A stretch of DNA of 38,634 nt from Legionella septentrionalis (GTDB lineage Bacteria > Pseudomonadota > Gammaproteobacteria > Legionellales > Legionellaceae). Location of the stretch: positions 1 through 38,634 of the forward strand of contig NZ_RZGS01000022.1 of the NCBI RefSeq assembly GCF_003989745.1, read 5' to 3'. A program made the translations under genes and the position numbers. Under the pieces are notes generated by a model. The model was not told the DNA's origin, searched no databases, and worked only from the letters and a program-made list of their open reading frames with translations. Of this stretch, positions 8,703 through 17,222 are shown one piece after another. Numbering within the stretch: the first letter of the stretch is position 1; every line of letters begins with the position of its first letter.

Positions 8703-9524
8703 ATGTGCACAGTAAGAAAGGGAATCATTTTTTTATTCCTCCCGCTTTTCCTTTCCGCATGTGAGCAGAGAGTTGGATTGGCGCCCGTTGTAGAGTTAAA
8801 TTGGGAAACTGCCAGGAACAGAAATAGCAGCCATCCTCTAAGGCATGTGGTTGTTCGCGGCGAGACGCTTTATGCCATCGCTTTTCGCTATGATCAAGAC
8901 TACCGGCAGCTGGCTGCCATCAATAATTTATCCAGTCCTTATACTCTGCGTGTAGGTCAAGTGCTGCGTGTACAACCATCGATAAACCAACCCATAAGAC
9001 CGCTCCAGGAAACGCAACGCTTTATTCCTGCGCCTCCCCCAGTGGCAAGAAGGCCGCTGCCAGCAAGAAGTGCGCCGATAAAATATTTGCCAATGCCTCA
9101 GCCAAAAGCGGTGATAAAAAAACAGGAACCTGCTGCTACGCATCAAAATGTCGCTTCTAACAGTCAGTGGCAATGGCCTGTTTATGGAAAAATAATGACT
9201 GGATTTGTTCCACAGCAAGGTAAAAAAGGGATAGATATTGCTGGCAAGAAAGGAGAAAAAATTCATGCTGCTGCAAGCGGGGTAGTCGCCTATGCTGGTA
9301 GTGGGCTCGCTGGATACGGTAATTTGATTATCATCAAACACAACAACCAATTCCTCACTGCCTACGGCAACAACTGGCGTAATTTGGTACGTGAAGGGCA
9401 ACAAGTAAAGGCAGGGCAAGTGATTGCAGAAATGGGATTAATAGACAACCGCTTCTGGGGCTTGCATTTCGAAATCCGCAAAGCTGGACAGCCAGTTAAC
9501 CCATTGCAATATTTGAAAAAATAA
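8703..9524 (+). CDS. nlpD: NlpD-type lipoprotein, LysM + degenerate LytM (M23), amidase activator
   Basis: 273 residues with lipobox LSAC (Cys20), so an outer-membrane lipoprotein is expected. A LysM domain spans about residues 47-92 (HVVVRGETLYAIAFRYD ... VGQVLRV), then a Pro/Arg linker, then a LytM/M23 fold from about 157 (WPVYGKIMTGF ... PVNPLQYL). Of the M23 zinc-site residues, GIDIAG keeps the Asp, but the preceding His is Lys, and the usual HxH region reads TAYGNN. Only LHFEIR keeps a His. The domain should therefore be catalytically inactive and work as an activator of cell-wall amidases, as E. coli NlpD does for AmiC. The stop codon abuts a foldable palindromic element. In related genomes rpoS follows nlpD directly, but here ~1.8 kb intervenes. 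Confidence 0.93.
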   Translation: MCTVRKGIIFLFLPLFLSACEQRVGLAPVVELNWETARNRNSSHPLRHVVVRGETLYAIAFRYDQDYRQLAAINNLSSPYTLRVGQVLRVQPSINQPIRPLQETQRFIPAPPPVARRPLPARSAPIKYLPMPQPKAVIKKQEPAATHQNVASNSQWQWPVYGKIMTGFVPQQGKKGIDIAGKKGEKIHAAASGVVAYAGSGLAGYGNLIIIKHNNQFLTAYGNNWRNLVREGQQVKAGQVIAEMGLIDNRFWGLHFEIRKAGQPVNPLQYLKK

Positions 9525-9626
9525 GCGGTGACGCCTTTCCATTCCACGGTTAAATCGTGGGATGGGGACTTCTTTCAATACTTCATTTTACCTAATCTTC
9601 CCCAACCTTGCTGGGGGCTTCACCGC
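9525..9626. repeat. ~100-nt structured palindromic element (possible IS200/IS605-type end or MITE-like repeat)
   Basis: Starting right after the nlpD stop, GCGGTGA (9525-9531) pairs with TCACCGC (9620-9626), and GCC (9533-9535) continues with GGC (9616-9618). This closing stem encloses two hairpins: CCATTCCACG/CGTGGGATGG (9539-9548/9556-9565, 10 bp with one wobble, 7-base loop) and CCCCA/TGGGG (9600-9604/9612-9616). The order of stems resembles the hairpin-rich ends of IS200/IS605-type (TnpA/TnpB) elements, but no transposase gene is present. It could also be a small non-autonomous repeat or a structured RNA in the nlpD 3' UTR. A second copy of the outer-arm motif (CGGTGACGCTTT) occurs at 9720-9731. 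Confidence 0.55.
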
Positions 9627-9974
9627 AAAGCTGCCATTTTTAAATTCAAGTGTTTAATGCCAATATTAATACTTTAGCAATACATTAAGTCATAGATGTA
9701 AATAAAATTGCTCTTTACTCGGTGACGCTTTAGATCGTTGCGATATTTATGCGTGTGATCTTTTGGGGTGAGTGAAAAACTTTTTCAAACTACCCTGATC
9801 AGTAGATGCTGGTTTGCTAGCGTTATCTCATAGCAATAAACCGTCTGTTAGAACTGGTTGACTGAATTAATAAATAAAGTGTATGCCGTCAATACTCTCC
9901 GCAAAAAGCGCATTGAAGTAATTTCTACCTATTATCCAAACGATCGATATGGCGCGAGTGGCAAAAATTCGCAA
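9627..9974. other. Gene-free interval with an unrecognised coding remnant
   Basis: No gene with a start and ribosome site is seen. A plus-strand open stretch of 45 codons (about 9854-9991) without a start codon reads NWLTELINKVYAVNTLRKKR, then IEVISTYYPNDRYGASGKNS, and ends at a TGA. It looks protein-like and may be the decayed tail of a lost gene, but I cannot name it. Confidence 0.35.
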
Positions 9975-10002
9975 TTGAACAATATATGATATGCTATATA
10001 AT
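9975..10002 (+). promoter_or_regulatory. Promoter of the ParD-like/map pair
   Basis: TTGAAC (9975-9980), a 16-bp spacer and a perfect TATAAT (9997-10002) stand 28 bases before the GTG start at 10030. The spacer and -10 form an AT-rich near-palindrome (ATATATGATATGCTATATA), where an autoregulating antitoxin could bind. Confidence 0.6.
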
Positions 10003-10029
10003 GTAGTATTTTGTATAATGGAGATAATG

Positions 10030-10236
10030 GTGGGTATTGTAAAAATTTCAGATGAGCTTCACGAAGAAGTGAGAAAAACGAGTACGGTGATGGAGCGTTC
10101 TATAAACTCTCAGGCTGAATTTTGGTTAAAAATTGGCCGGTTAGCTGAACAGAACCCTACATTAACCTATGAGGACATTCTTAAGCGTGAAATGCGCCTG
10201 CAAAACGTAGCCTCGGTGAGACTTGTCAATGAATAA
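10030..10236 (+). CDS. ParD-like antitoxin-family protein paired with a methionine aminopeptidase
   Basis: A 68-residue protein beginning MGIVKISDELHEEVRK and continuing MERSINSQAEFWLKIG, RLAEQNPTLTYEDIL. The N-terminus fits a ribbon-helix-helix fold (strand GIVKIS, two helices) of the ParD_like family. In the type II toxin-antitoxin model such proteins bind DNA as dimers and neutralise a partner. I choose GTG 10030 because GGAG (10020-10023) is 6 bases upstream; ATG 10027 would be only 3 bases away, and a longer frame from 9991 overlaps the promoter. Its stop overlaps the start of the downstream map gene (ATGAATAA). No RelE/ParE-type toxin is present, so if this is an antitoxin its partner would be the aminopeptidase. 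Confidence 0.75.
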   Translation: MGIVKISDELHEEVRKTSTVMERSINSQAEFWLKIGRLAEQNPTLTYEDILKREMRLQNVASVRLVNE

Positions 10237-11035
10237 GATCCACATCAAGTCTCAAGATGAAATTGTATTGATGCGCAATGCTGGGAGACTTCTTGCAAAA
10301 GTTTTTGCTGCACTGGATGATTTTATCAAAATAGGAATTTCAACTTTAGAAATCAATGACTTTGTTGAAGACTATATCGTGCACACGTTAAGAGCAAGGC
10401 CTGCTAGCAAAGGGCAATATGGATATCAATATGTCTTAAACTCCTCAATTAACGAAGTTGTTTGCCATGGCGTACCATCGAAAGGCAAAAAATTAAGGGA
10501 GGGCGATATTGTCAACATGGATATTACTTTGGAAAAAGATGGTTTTATAGCAGACAGCAGTAAAATGTATTCAATCGGAAAAATTTTACCAATTGCCAAG
10601 AAAATAATGGCTGTCAGTTACGAAGCAATGTGGGAAGGCATCTGTCACGTTAAACCAGGTTCTACAACAGGAGACATTGGTTATGCCATCCAGCATTATG
10701 CAGAAAAAAACGGTTTTAGTGTAGTTCGTGATTATTGCGGCCATGGAATTGGCCGTGCAATGCATGAAGAGCCCCCAATACCCCATTTTGGCAAACCTGC
10801 AACCGGCATTACCCTAAAAGAAGGGATGGTATTCACTGTTGAACCAATGATTAATCAAGGAACTTATAAAGTAAAACAAAAAAAAGACGGTTGGACGGTT
10901 ATAACCAAGGATAGGAAATTATCCGCACAATGGGAGCATACCGTTCTCGTTACCGCATCGGGATTTGAAGTACTTACCCTGAGAAATGAAGAAATTCTGC
11001 CCTGTAGTGTAAAATTGGCTTCTAGACCCTATTAA
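10229..11035 (+). CDS. map: Type I methionine aminopeptidase (MetAP) coupled to ParD-like gene
   Basis: 268 residues of pita-bread fold. All five metal ligands are visible: NMDITLE (Asp), FIADSS (Asp), GHGIG (His), FTVEPMI (Glu) and QWEHTVLV (Glu), so it should be an active N-terminal Met-removing enzyme. The active-site stretch reads GFIADSSKMY where housekeeping enzymes usually have GYHGDTSKMF, and a ~20-residue C-terminal tail follows the last ligand, which suggests a divergent paralogue. ATG 10229 overlaps the upstream stop by 8 bases and has GGTGAG 8 bases before it; a TTG at 10223 is also in frame. The pair sits between nlpD and rpoS, where no map gene is normally found. Confidence 0.9.
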   Translation: MNKIHIKSQDEIVLMRNAGRLLAKVFAALDDFIKIGISTLEINDFVEDYIVHTLRARPASKGQYGYQYVLNSSINEVVCHGVPSKGKKLREGDIVNMDITLEKDGFIADSSKMYSIGKILPIAKKIMAVSYEAMWEGICHVKPGSTTGDIGYAIQHYAEKNGFSVVRDYCGHGIGRAMHEEPPIPHFGKPATGITLKEGMVFTVEPMINQGTYKVKQKKDGWTVITKDRKLSAQWEHTVLVTASGFEVLTLRNEEILPCSVKLASRPY

Positions 11036-11300
11036 AGCGGCTAAGTGAAGTAGCAGCCCCGGCAATCATTGGCTATGCATTGAGTATTCTTACTGAAACT
11101 TGCAGTGTGGGTAAATTAATTCTGCCATTGCAACAAGTTCCTGTTACTGCTGTCATTGCTGAAATGAATCCATGTCCGAACGTCTTCAATTGCAAAACTT
11201 TAGGTTAAGAAAATTAATTTTCAGCCGAAAGCGTATAAGTAAGATTTATCGAAATTTAATTAAGAAACAATCGAATTTAATGTTGCAGGTCTTTGAAAAA
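11036..11300. other. Spacer upstream of rpoS with a ~58-codon coding remnant
   Basis: There is no complete gene. One plus-strand stretch (about 11032-11209) stays open for 58 codons, starts without ATG and ends at TAA. It includes LSEVAAPAIIGYALSILTET and VPVTAVIAEMNPCPN. The amino-acid make-up is protein-like, so it may be a fragment left by whatever brought the map pair here. I cannot assign a family; AEMNPCP faintly recalls the AAMNPCP of Mg-chelatase-like ATPases, which is too short to trust. Confidence 0.35.
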
Positions 11301-11312
11301 GCTATACTATAA
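11301..11312 (+). promoter_or_regulatory. Candidate rpoS promoter -10 (sigma-S-like GCTATACTATAA)
   Basis: GCTATACTATAA is close to the extended sigma-S/sigma-70 -10 (KCTATACTTAA) and lies 54 bases before ATG 11366. No matching -35 is seen, which is tolerated for sigma-S promoters. A local promoter would be needed if the inserted block separates rpoS from the promoter usually located within nlpD. Confidence 0.45.
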
Positions 11313-11365
11313 ACCTTTAGAAGTTAAAATCAAAAAAGCCGCTGGTTAACTAGATAGGTGAGACA

Positions 11366-12400
11366 ATGTGCCCAAATGATGAGCCTTCAGAAAAAAAAGT
11401 AGTGCCACAAGAAGAAGCGCTAAGTCCTGATGAGGATACTTTACTTCCTGATGAAGAAAGTTTGCTTTTAGAAGAAGAGGATAGCCTGCTTGAGGATGAA
11501 GACGATAGCGAACCGGATTTTAGCGATGAGCTGGCTTTCCCAAGTTATCAGCGCGGCAAAAATGTAGCCAAAGCTATGGATGCCACGCAAATTTACTTAA
11601 GCGAGATCGGATTTTCCCCTTTACTAAGTGCCGAAGAAGAAGTGCATTATTCCAGGCTGGCGTTGAAAGGTGATGTAGCTGCACGCAAGAAGATGATTGA
11701 ATCCAATTTACGGTTGGTAGTTAAAATAGCGCGTCGTTATTTAAACCGCGGGCTTCCCTTGCTGGATTTGATTGAAGAAGGTAATTTGGGATTGATGAAA
11801 GCAGTGGAAAAATTTGATCCTGATCGCGGTTTTCGTTTTTCAACTTATGCAACTTGGTGGATTCGGCAAACCATCGAAAGAGCAATCATGAATCAAACCC
11901 GCACCATCCGGTTACCCATTCATGTGGTAAAAGAATTGAATGTTTATCTACGAGCGGCGCGGCAATTAACGCAAAAGCTGGATCACGAACCATCGCCTGA
12001 AGAAATAGCCGAAATGGTGGATAAGCCTTTGGAAGACGTTGAAAAACTTTTAGGTTTAAACGACAAGGTGACTTCAGTTGATACGCCAATTGGTCATGAA
12101 GAAAATAAATCCTTATTGGATACTATTCCGGATGAAAATAGCGTGAATCCGGCGGAATTACTTACCAATGAAAATTTACGTGCTCACATTGAGTCGCTGT
12201 TGGATGAATTGACTGAAAATCAGCAACAAGTGATTGCCAGGCGTTTTGGTTTGCGCGGTTTTGAGAAAGCCACCCTGGAAGAGGTTGGCAAGGAAATTAA
12301 TTTGACGCGAGAGCGGGTGCGACAAATTCAAGTGGAAGCTCTGAAAACCTTGCGCGGTCTTTTAGAGCAAGTCGGACTGACTCAAGAAGATTTATTTTAG
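11366..12400 (+). CDS. rpoS: RNA polymerase sigma factor RpoS (stationary-phase sigma-S)
   Basis: 344 residues: a very acidic N-terminal stretch (residues ~8-55, runs of E and D), then region 1.2/2 from about 70 ([20 protein letters not shown]), region 2.1-2.4 ([33 protein letters not shown]), region 3 ([14 protein letters not shown]) and region 4 with its helix-turn-helix ([20 protein letters not shown]). It directs RNA polymerase to stationary-phase promoters; in Legionella it supports the transmissive phase and effector expression. ATG 11366 follows AGGTGAG. It ends before a 13-bp inverted repeat shared with convergent hmgA. It is separated from nlpD by an inserted ParD-like/map pair. Confidence 0.97.
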   Translation: MCPNDEPSEKKVVPQEEALSPDEDTLLPDEESLLLEEEDSLLEDEDDSEPDFSDELAFPSYQRGKNVAKAMDATQIYLSEIGFSPLLSAEEEVHYSRLALKGDVAARKKMIESNLRLVVKIARRYLNRGLPLLDLIEEGNLGLMKAVEKFDPDRGFRFSTYATWWIRQTIERAIMNQTRTIRLPIHVVKELNVYLRAARQLTQKLDHEPSPEEIAEMVDKPLEDVEKLLGLNDKVTSVDTPIGHEENKSLLDTIPDENSVNPAELLTNENLRAHIESLLDELTENQQQVIARRFGLRGFEKATLEEVGKEINLTRERVRQIQVEALKTLRGLLEQVGLTQEDLF

Positions 12401-12437
12401 ATTAATTGGGAGGATGTTCTACACCCTCCCAATTAAT
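12401..12437. terminator. Inverted repeat between convergent rpoS and hmgA, probable bidirectional terminator
   Basis: ATTAATTGGGAGG (12401-12413) and CCTCCCAATTAAT (12425-12437) form a perfect 13-bp stem with an 11-base loop. It starts right after the rpoS stop and overlaps the hmgA stop on the other strand. T-runs are short on both sides, so efficiency is uncertain. Confidence 0.65.
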
Positions 12438-13686
12438 TCCCGTTAAAATTTTGCGTAATCCCTTGCCAGCATGCCATGTAATCTTTTTGTCTGATGCTGC
12501 TTGCCATGGCTTTTTCCGTAACCTGCCAAGATAAACAGGATTCAAACATGAATGCCAAGGTATTGGCATAGTATTCCGGAGTTAATTCTTGCGTACTTGC
12601 TTTTTGGTAACTGGCCGCATCTGGCCCGTGCGCTGTCATGCAGTTGTGAATACTGACCCCGCCTATTGCAAAGCCTTCTTGTTTGGCATCGTATTCACCC
12701 ATAATAAGCCCCATGAGCTCGCTCATGACGTTGCGATGATAATAAGGGGGGCGGAAGGTATTTTCTGCGACCATCCAGCGCTCAGGAAATATAACGAAAT
12801 CTAAATTGGCTACTCCCGGCGTATCGCTTTCAGAAGTCAGTACAGTGAAGATAGATGGGTCTGGATGATCAAAACTGACCGTATTAATCGTATTAAATAA
12901 GGATAAATCATAACAGTAGGGAGCATAATTACCATGCCAAGCTACAACATTTAAAGGCGAATGCGGGCAAGTCGCTACCCACCAATGTTGCTGGTATTTG
13001 CAAATTAATTCCACTTCTTCATTGGAATCCTCAAAAGCTGCGTGCGGATAAAGAAAATGACGTGGATGAGCAAGTCCGTTAGCACCAATTACTCCAAGCT
13101 GGGGCAATGACAGCGGTTTTGCCCCATTTTCACACACATAACCACATGCTAACTCGCTTTTAAGGGAAACTTTAAATTTTACTCCTCTCGGTACTACAGC
13201 AATCATGCCAGGGGTAAGTTTAAGTGTGCCAAATTCCGTATGCAGGGTAATATCCCCCATGTAGGGCACGATTAATAATTCCCCATCGCTGTCGCTGACA
13301 TAACGCCTGTTCATGGATTGATTACACTGGTATAGATAAGCATTCAATAAATGATTTCCTGCCAGATGGAATAAACCATCTACAAAATCTTGTGCAGTGG
13401 CGGGTGTAGGTAACGGCGACCAGCGCAGGGGATTAGGTGGAAGCAATGCAACAAATTTATCTTGCAGGGGTTGTCCGTACGGTCGATATTCGTGTTGTAC
13501 TACAGATGGCAGAATCCGATACAGCCAACTGTATAAATTGGTGTGGCGGGGTCTGGTAAATGCGCTGCCACTTAATTGTTCAGCATACAACCCCAAATTG
13601 CATTGCTGCGGTGAATTTTGACGTTTTGGCAGTGCACCGCGTATGGCTTCACTGCTGTGATAATTCCCAAATCCTTCTAAATACAC
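12433..13686 (-). CDS. hmgA: Homogentisate 1,2-dioxygenase
   Basis: The 417-residue product starts [20 protein letters not shown] and contains [14 protein letters not shown], near-invariant in the family. Iron-site motifs are visible in [12 protein letters not shown] (His and Glu ligands) and [10 protein letters not shown] (His). It opens the homogentisate ring to maleylacetoacetate in tyrosine/phenylalanine breakdown; loss of it leads to homogentisate build-up and brown pyomelanin in Legionella. I start at GTG 13684-13686, which has GGGAG six bases upstream and gives the family N-terminus. A longer frame reaching 13812 adds a non-homologous leader. No other pathway gene is adjacent. Confidence 0.93.
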   Translation of the reverse strand: MYLEGFGNYHSSEAIRGALPKRQNSPQQCNLGLYAEQLSGSAFTRPRHTNLYSWLYRILPSVVQHEYRPYGQPLQDKFVALLPPNPLRWSPLPTPATAQDFVDGLFHLAGNHLLNAYLYQCNQSMNRRYVSDSDGELLIVPYMGDITLHTEFGTLKLTPGMIAVVPRGVKFKVSLKSELACGYVCENGAKPLSLPQLGVIGANGLAHPRHFLYPHAAFEDSNEEVELICKYQQHWWVATCPHSPLNVVAWHGNYAPYCYDLSLFNTINTVSFDHPDPSIFTVLTSESDTPGVANLDFVIFPERWMVAENTFRPPYYHRNVMSELMGLIMGEYDAKQEGFAIGGVSIHNCMTAHGPDAASYQKASTQELTPEYYANTLAFMFESCLSWQVTEKAMASSIRQKDYMACWQGITQNFNGN

Positions 13687-13843
13687 AATATTCTCCCTGG
13701 GTAAATGCTTAGAGCATAGCTTGAAATCATAAATCAGATTGAACTTTAAGATAAAGCATTGCATATATTGCCGGCAGATTTTTTTTTGCATCCCGGGCAT
13801 TGTATAATCCATACCAATTTAATTTTGCTTTAGAGGGGTGCAA

Positions 13844-14578
13844 ATGGCGGGTCATAGTAAATGGGCAAACATTCGTTTCCGCAAAGGGCTGCAAGATGCC
13901 AAGCGCGGTAAGATTTTTACGAAATTAATACGGGAAATTACCGTAGCAGCACGGATGGGAGGAGGTGATGAAGCAGCCAATGCCCGCCTTCGCGATGTTA
14001 TCACCAAGGCACTGAAAGCCAATATGAAACGCGATACCATTGACAATGCCATCAAGCGCGGTGTTGGTGGCTTGGAAGGCGACAATATGATGGAAATGCG
14101 TTATGAAGGATACGGGCCTGGTGGTGTTGCCATCCTGGTCGACTGTTTGTCTGACAATAAAAATCGCACAGTTTCCGAAGTTCGCCATGCATTTAGCAAA
14201 CATGGTGGTAATTTGGGGACGGATGGTTCCGTATCTTATTTATTCACGAAACAAGGCGAAATTCTTTTAGCACCCACCCCGCGTGAGGAAGAGGCAATGG
14301 AAATTGCAATTGAAGCGGGTGCTGAAGATGTGATTCACGAAGAAGGGCAAATTGAAATCATCACTACCCCGGAAACTTATCATGCTTTACTGTCCGAGCT
14401 GCAGGCTAGAAATTTTGAAATAGAACATTCAGAAATTACCATGCGGGCGCAAACTTCTGTTGCTGTGGACAAGGAAACTGCTGAGAGCTTGGAAAAACTG
14501 ATTGATATGCTCGAAGATCTGGATGATGTGCAAACAGTCCATAGTAATGCTGAGTACCTTGAAACCATTGCGTCATGA
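13844..14578 (+). CDS. yebC: YebC/PmpR-family transcription/translation regulator
   Basis: 244 residues starting [15 protein letters not shown], with [33 protein letters not shown] and [13 protein letters not shown], the standard YebC landmarks across its three domains. Members act as DNA-binding regulators (PmpR) and more recently as factors easing translation of polyproline stretches. ATG 13844 follows AGAGGGG; a GTG two codons upstream (13838) is in frame but gives an atypical N-terminus. It overlaps ruvC by the ATGA at 14575-14578, and yebC-ruvC-ruvA is a conserved operon. Confidence 0.95.
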   Translation: MAGHSKWANIRFRKGLQDAKRGKIFTKLIREITVAARMGGGDEAANARLRDVITKALKANMKRDTIDNAIKRGVGGLEGDNMMEMRYEGYGPGGVAILVDCLSDNKNRTVSEVRHAFSKHGGNLGTDGSVSYLFTKQGEILLAPTPREEEAMEIAIEAGAEDVIHEEGQIEIITTPETYHALLSELQARNFEIEHSEITMRAQTSVAVDKETAESLEKLIDMLEDLDDVQTVHSNAEYLETIAS

Positions 14579-15090
14579 CCATTATTTTGGGGATTGATCC
14601 AGGCTCGCGGGTCACGGGATATGGAATCATTAAAGAACAGGGCAAGCAGCTTCACTATCTGGACAGTGGCTGCATCCGTACTCCCCAAGGAGAACTCAGT
14701 GAAAAGCTATTGAGCATTTTTAATGGCATTTGCCACCTCATGGAAAATTTCAACCCTGATGAAGTGGCAATTGAGCAAGTATTCTTACATCAAAACGCCG
14801 ATGCTGCCTTAAAATTAGGGCATGCACGCGGTGTCGCTATGGTGGCTTGCGCTTCCCACCGCATTAAGGTAAATGAATATTCGGCCCGTGCAGTTAAACA
14901 ATCTCTTGTTGGGTATGGCGCCGCACAAAAAGAGCAAGTTAAGCATATGGTGGTTAATTTACTGAAATTAAACCGTCCGCCGCAAAGTGATGCGGCAGAT
15001 GCACTGGCGATTGCAATTTGCCATAGCCACATGCGCCATGGATTATTAAATATGAATATAGTAACAGCCCGTGGGAGGCGAAGACGATGA
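14575..15090 (+). CDS. ruvC: Holliday junction resolvase RuvC
   Basis: 171 residues starting with [17 protein letters not shown] (catalytic Asp8), [20 protein letters not shown] (second acid), the basic [17 protein letters not shown] segment and [13 protein letters not shown] with the last Asp pair. It cuts Holliday junctions symmetrically after RuvAB branch migration. Start and stop overlap yebC and ruvA by ATGA, indicating translational coupling. Length is normal for the family. Confidence 0.96.
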   Translation: MTIILGIDPGSRVTGYGIIKEQGKQLHYLDSGCIRTPQGELSEKLLSIFNGICHLMENFNPDEVAIEQVFLHQNADAALKLGHARGVAMVACASHRIKVNEYSARAVKQSLVGYGAAQKEQVKHMVVNLLKLNRPPQSDAADALAIAICHSHMRHGLLNMNIVTARGRRRR

Positions 15091-15683
15091 TAGGATGGTT
15101 AAGCGGCCGTATTATTGACAAACATCAACCGGGTAAGTTGGTGGTTGATGTAAATGGGGTGGGTTACGATGTTGAAACTTCCCTGCAGACTGCTTTGCAG
15201 CTGGAAACACATCAGGGAACGATAGGCTTGCATATTCATACCATAGTGCGTGAGGATGCATTATTACTGTATGGTTTTTTGGATAAAGAGGAGCGCGCCT
15301 TATTTCGAGCCTTGATCAAGGTAAATGGCATAGGCCCAAAATTGGCGATTAACATCCTCTCCAGCATTTCACCTGCTGAATTCATCCAATGCATCCGCCA
15401 GCAAGATGCATTATGCTTAACCCGTTTGCCCGGGATAGGCAAAAAAACGGCAGAGCGTTTATTGATAGAAATGAAGGATAACTTGCCGCATTTATTTCCT
15501 ACCTCGGTTAAATTAGAACAAAGCCCCGGCATCCGGCTTGAGCAAGGAGAAGCCATCAAAGCCTTGGAAGCTTTAGGGTATAAGGAACAGGAAGCAACAA
15601 AAGCTGTAAATAAAGTAAATGATGGAAAAATGAGTTGCGAGCAAATGATCCGCCAAGCTTTGCAAGTATTGTCTGGCCATTAA
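15087..15683 (+). CDS. ruvA: Holliday junction branch-migration protein RuvA
   Basis: 198 residues: an OB-fold N-terminus ([29 protein letters not shown]), two helix-hairpin-helix motifs ([16 protein letters not shown] and [15 protein letters not shown]) and a C-terminal domain ([16 protein letters not shown]) that contacts RuvB. It binds junction DNA as a tetramer. The motor subunit gene ruvB does not follow: the next gene is on the opposite strand, so ruvB must lie elsewhere. Confidence 0.96.
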   Translation: MIGWLSGRIIDKHQPGKLVVDVNGVGYDVETSLQTALQLETHQGTIGLHIHTIVREDALLLYGFLDKEERALFRALIKVNGIGPKLAINILSSISPAEFIQCIRQQDALCLTRLPGIGKKTAERLLIEMKDNLPHLFPTSVKLEQSPGIRLEQGEAIKALEALGYKEQEATKAVNKVNDGKMSCEQMIRQALQVLSGH

Positions 15684-15713
15684 TTGCACACAAATATTGA
15701 ATTGAATAACAGC

Positions 15714-15752
15714 TGAAAAGATTTCATGCATGGCTTGTGCAGAAACTTTTCA
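15714..15752. terminator. Bulged hairpin between convergent ruvA and pmrB, likely bidirectional terminator
   Basis: TGAAAAG-A-TTTC-A-TGCA (15714-15730) pairs with TGCA-GAAA-CTTTTCA (15738-15752), giving a 15-bp stem with two single-base bulges around a 7-base loop. It lies between the stop of ruvA and the stop of the histidine kinase gene. Confidence 0.55.
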
Positions 15753-15757
15753 TCATC

Positions 15758-17173
15758 CTATTCATTAGTTTTCATTACCGGAAAATACACTTTTACAATC
15801 AACCCGGTGCCTTCACGGGGCGATTCCAATTTAACGCGCCCATTATGCAAGGCGCTGATCTGCTGCACTATGGCAAGGCCCAAACCACTGCCCGGGCTTT
15901 TATTGCCTAAGACTCTGAAAAATCGTTCGAATACCCGCGATTGTAATTCAGCAGGAATGCCGGGACCATTATCGCACACTTCGAGTACTGCCTCATTTTC
16001 TTGTGGGTACACGCGCACCACGACACGGCCGCCTTCTTTGCAGTAGCGTATGGCATTATCCACCAAATTACGGATTAAAATGCTAATAGCGGTCGGGTTG
16101 CCAGCAAAAATGGGAGTTTTTTCATTGTCTTCAAATTCCAGTTCAATTTGTTTTTCCACAGCCGTTGGGGCTAGCATGGCCAAAATTTCGCGAGTGATTT
16201 TGCCAAGGTTCACTTCATCCAGATCGTTAATGCCTACTGCTTCTGGCACTAATTTGCTCATGGTAAGCAGCTGCTGCACGATGTGAGTACTGCGGTTTAC
16301 GCTGGCGATTAGTTTTTGCAGGGCAATATTCTTTTCTTCTATATTATTTGTATTTAATGCAACTTGTGCTTGAGCTTTGAGAGCAGCCAAGGGGGTACGT
16401 AATTCGTGTGCCGCATCGGCGGCAAATCTTTTTTCACGTTCAAAACCTTCTTTCAAACGATAAAAAAGCTTGTTCAATTCATCAATAACCGGTTTTATTT
16501 CTTCTGGCATTTCCTTAATGTTCACCGGCTCCAAATGCGTTGGGGCGCGGTTTGCCACTTCTTGAGCAACGCGATCAAGACTGTCCAATCCCCGCCCGAT
16601 AATAATCCAGATTAACAGGCCGGAGAGGGGGAAGGTCAGCAGCATAATGTATAAATCATCTTGTGCAATGCGTTGGCCCAATTCATTGCGCGTATCATAC
16701 CGTTCTGCCAATACGGTGCGGATGCCGGCTTTTTCATTGTAGGTAGTGAATACCCGCCACCTTTGTTTGTCGATGATTTTATCGTTAAAACCATCATTAT
16801 CGGAAGTTAAGGGGATTTTGGGTGCGCTTGAGGAATGCAGGATTAATTTCCCGCCATCAGTCCAAACCTGGAAATTAAATTTATCCAGATAATGTTCGGG
16901 TGCATGATCGCGCATCAAGGGATGTTGATAATAAGTTTCCACCTTATGTGGGATTAAATTTAGCGTATTTTGTATTTTTGCCAGTGGGCGGTCATGAACG
17001 TCGTCCCCCAAAAGCGCTTGGTAGGAGAGGGCGGAAATAGCCATTAGGGTATCCAGATGCTCTTGGATGTCTTTTTGATCCAGATAATAGTTACCAATGG
17101 CTGTTAGGGTGGTGGTGATGGTTATTGCCAATAAAAGGTTAATTAACAAAAATTTTCGGATGGAGGATTTCAC
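15758..17173 (-). CDS. pmrB: Sensor histidine kinase, PmrB/QseC type
   Basis: 471 residues: TM1 near 9-28, a periplasmic sensor region ~30-170, TM2 near 172-192 (LLTFPLSGLLIWIIIG), a HAMP-like linker, a HisKA domain with FAADAAHELRTPLAALK (phospho-accepting His256) and an HATPase domain with NLVDNAIRYC (N box), VCDNGPGIP (G1) and GSGLGLAIV (G2). It autophosphorylates and passes phosphate to the regulator encoded 49 bp upstream in the same orientation. The naming follows domain type plus the position beside the rpoS-ruvA block, which I recall also holds pmrAB in L. pneumophila. QseC-like naming is the alternative. Confidence 0.8.
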   Translation of the reverse strand: MKSSIRKFLLINLLLAITITTTLTAIGNYYLDQKDIQEHLDTLMAISALSYQALLGDDVHDRPLAKIQNTLNLIPHKVETYYQHPLMRDHAPEHYLDKFNFQVWTDGGKLILHSSSAPKIPLTSDNDGFNDKIIDKQRWRVFTTYNEKAGIRTVLAERYDTRNELGQRIAQDDLYIMLLTFPLSGLLIWIIIGRGLDSLDRVAQEVANRAPTHLEPVNIKEMPEEIKPVIDELNKLFYRLKEGFEREKRFAADAAHELRTPLAALKAQAQVALNTNNIEEKNIALQKLIASVNRSTHIVQQLLTMSKLVPEAVGINDLDEVNLGKITREILAMLAPTAVEKQIELEFEDNEKTPIFAGNPTAISILIRNLVDNAIRYCKEGGRVVVRVYPQENEAVLEVCDNGPGIPAELQSRVFERFFRVLGNKSPGSGLGLAIVQQISALHNGRVKLESPREGTGLIVKVYFPVMKTNE

Positions 17174-17222
17174 AATCGGCCTTATTCATGCACGCATTTT
17201 TACCGTTAAACGATGCGGATGT

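Noticed and set aside
8928-9419. Minus-strand 163-codon ORF opposite nlpD
   Set aside because: It lies fully inside a well-supported NlpD coding frame on the other strand and has no recognisable domain.
11164-11209. AEMNPCP remnant as a piece of a Mg-chelatase/ComM-type ATPase
   Set aside because: Only a few residues match and no Walker motifs are present.
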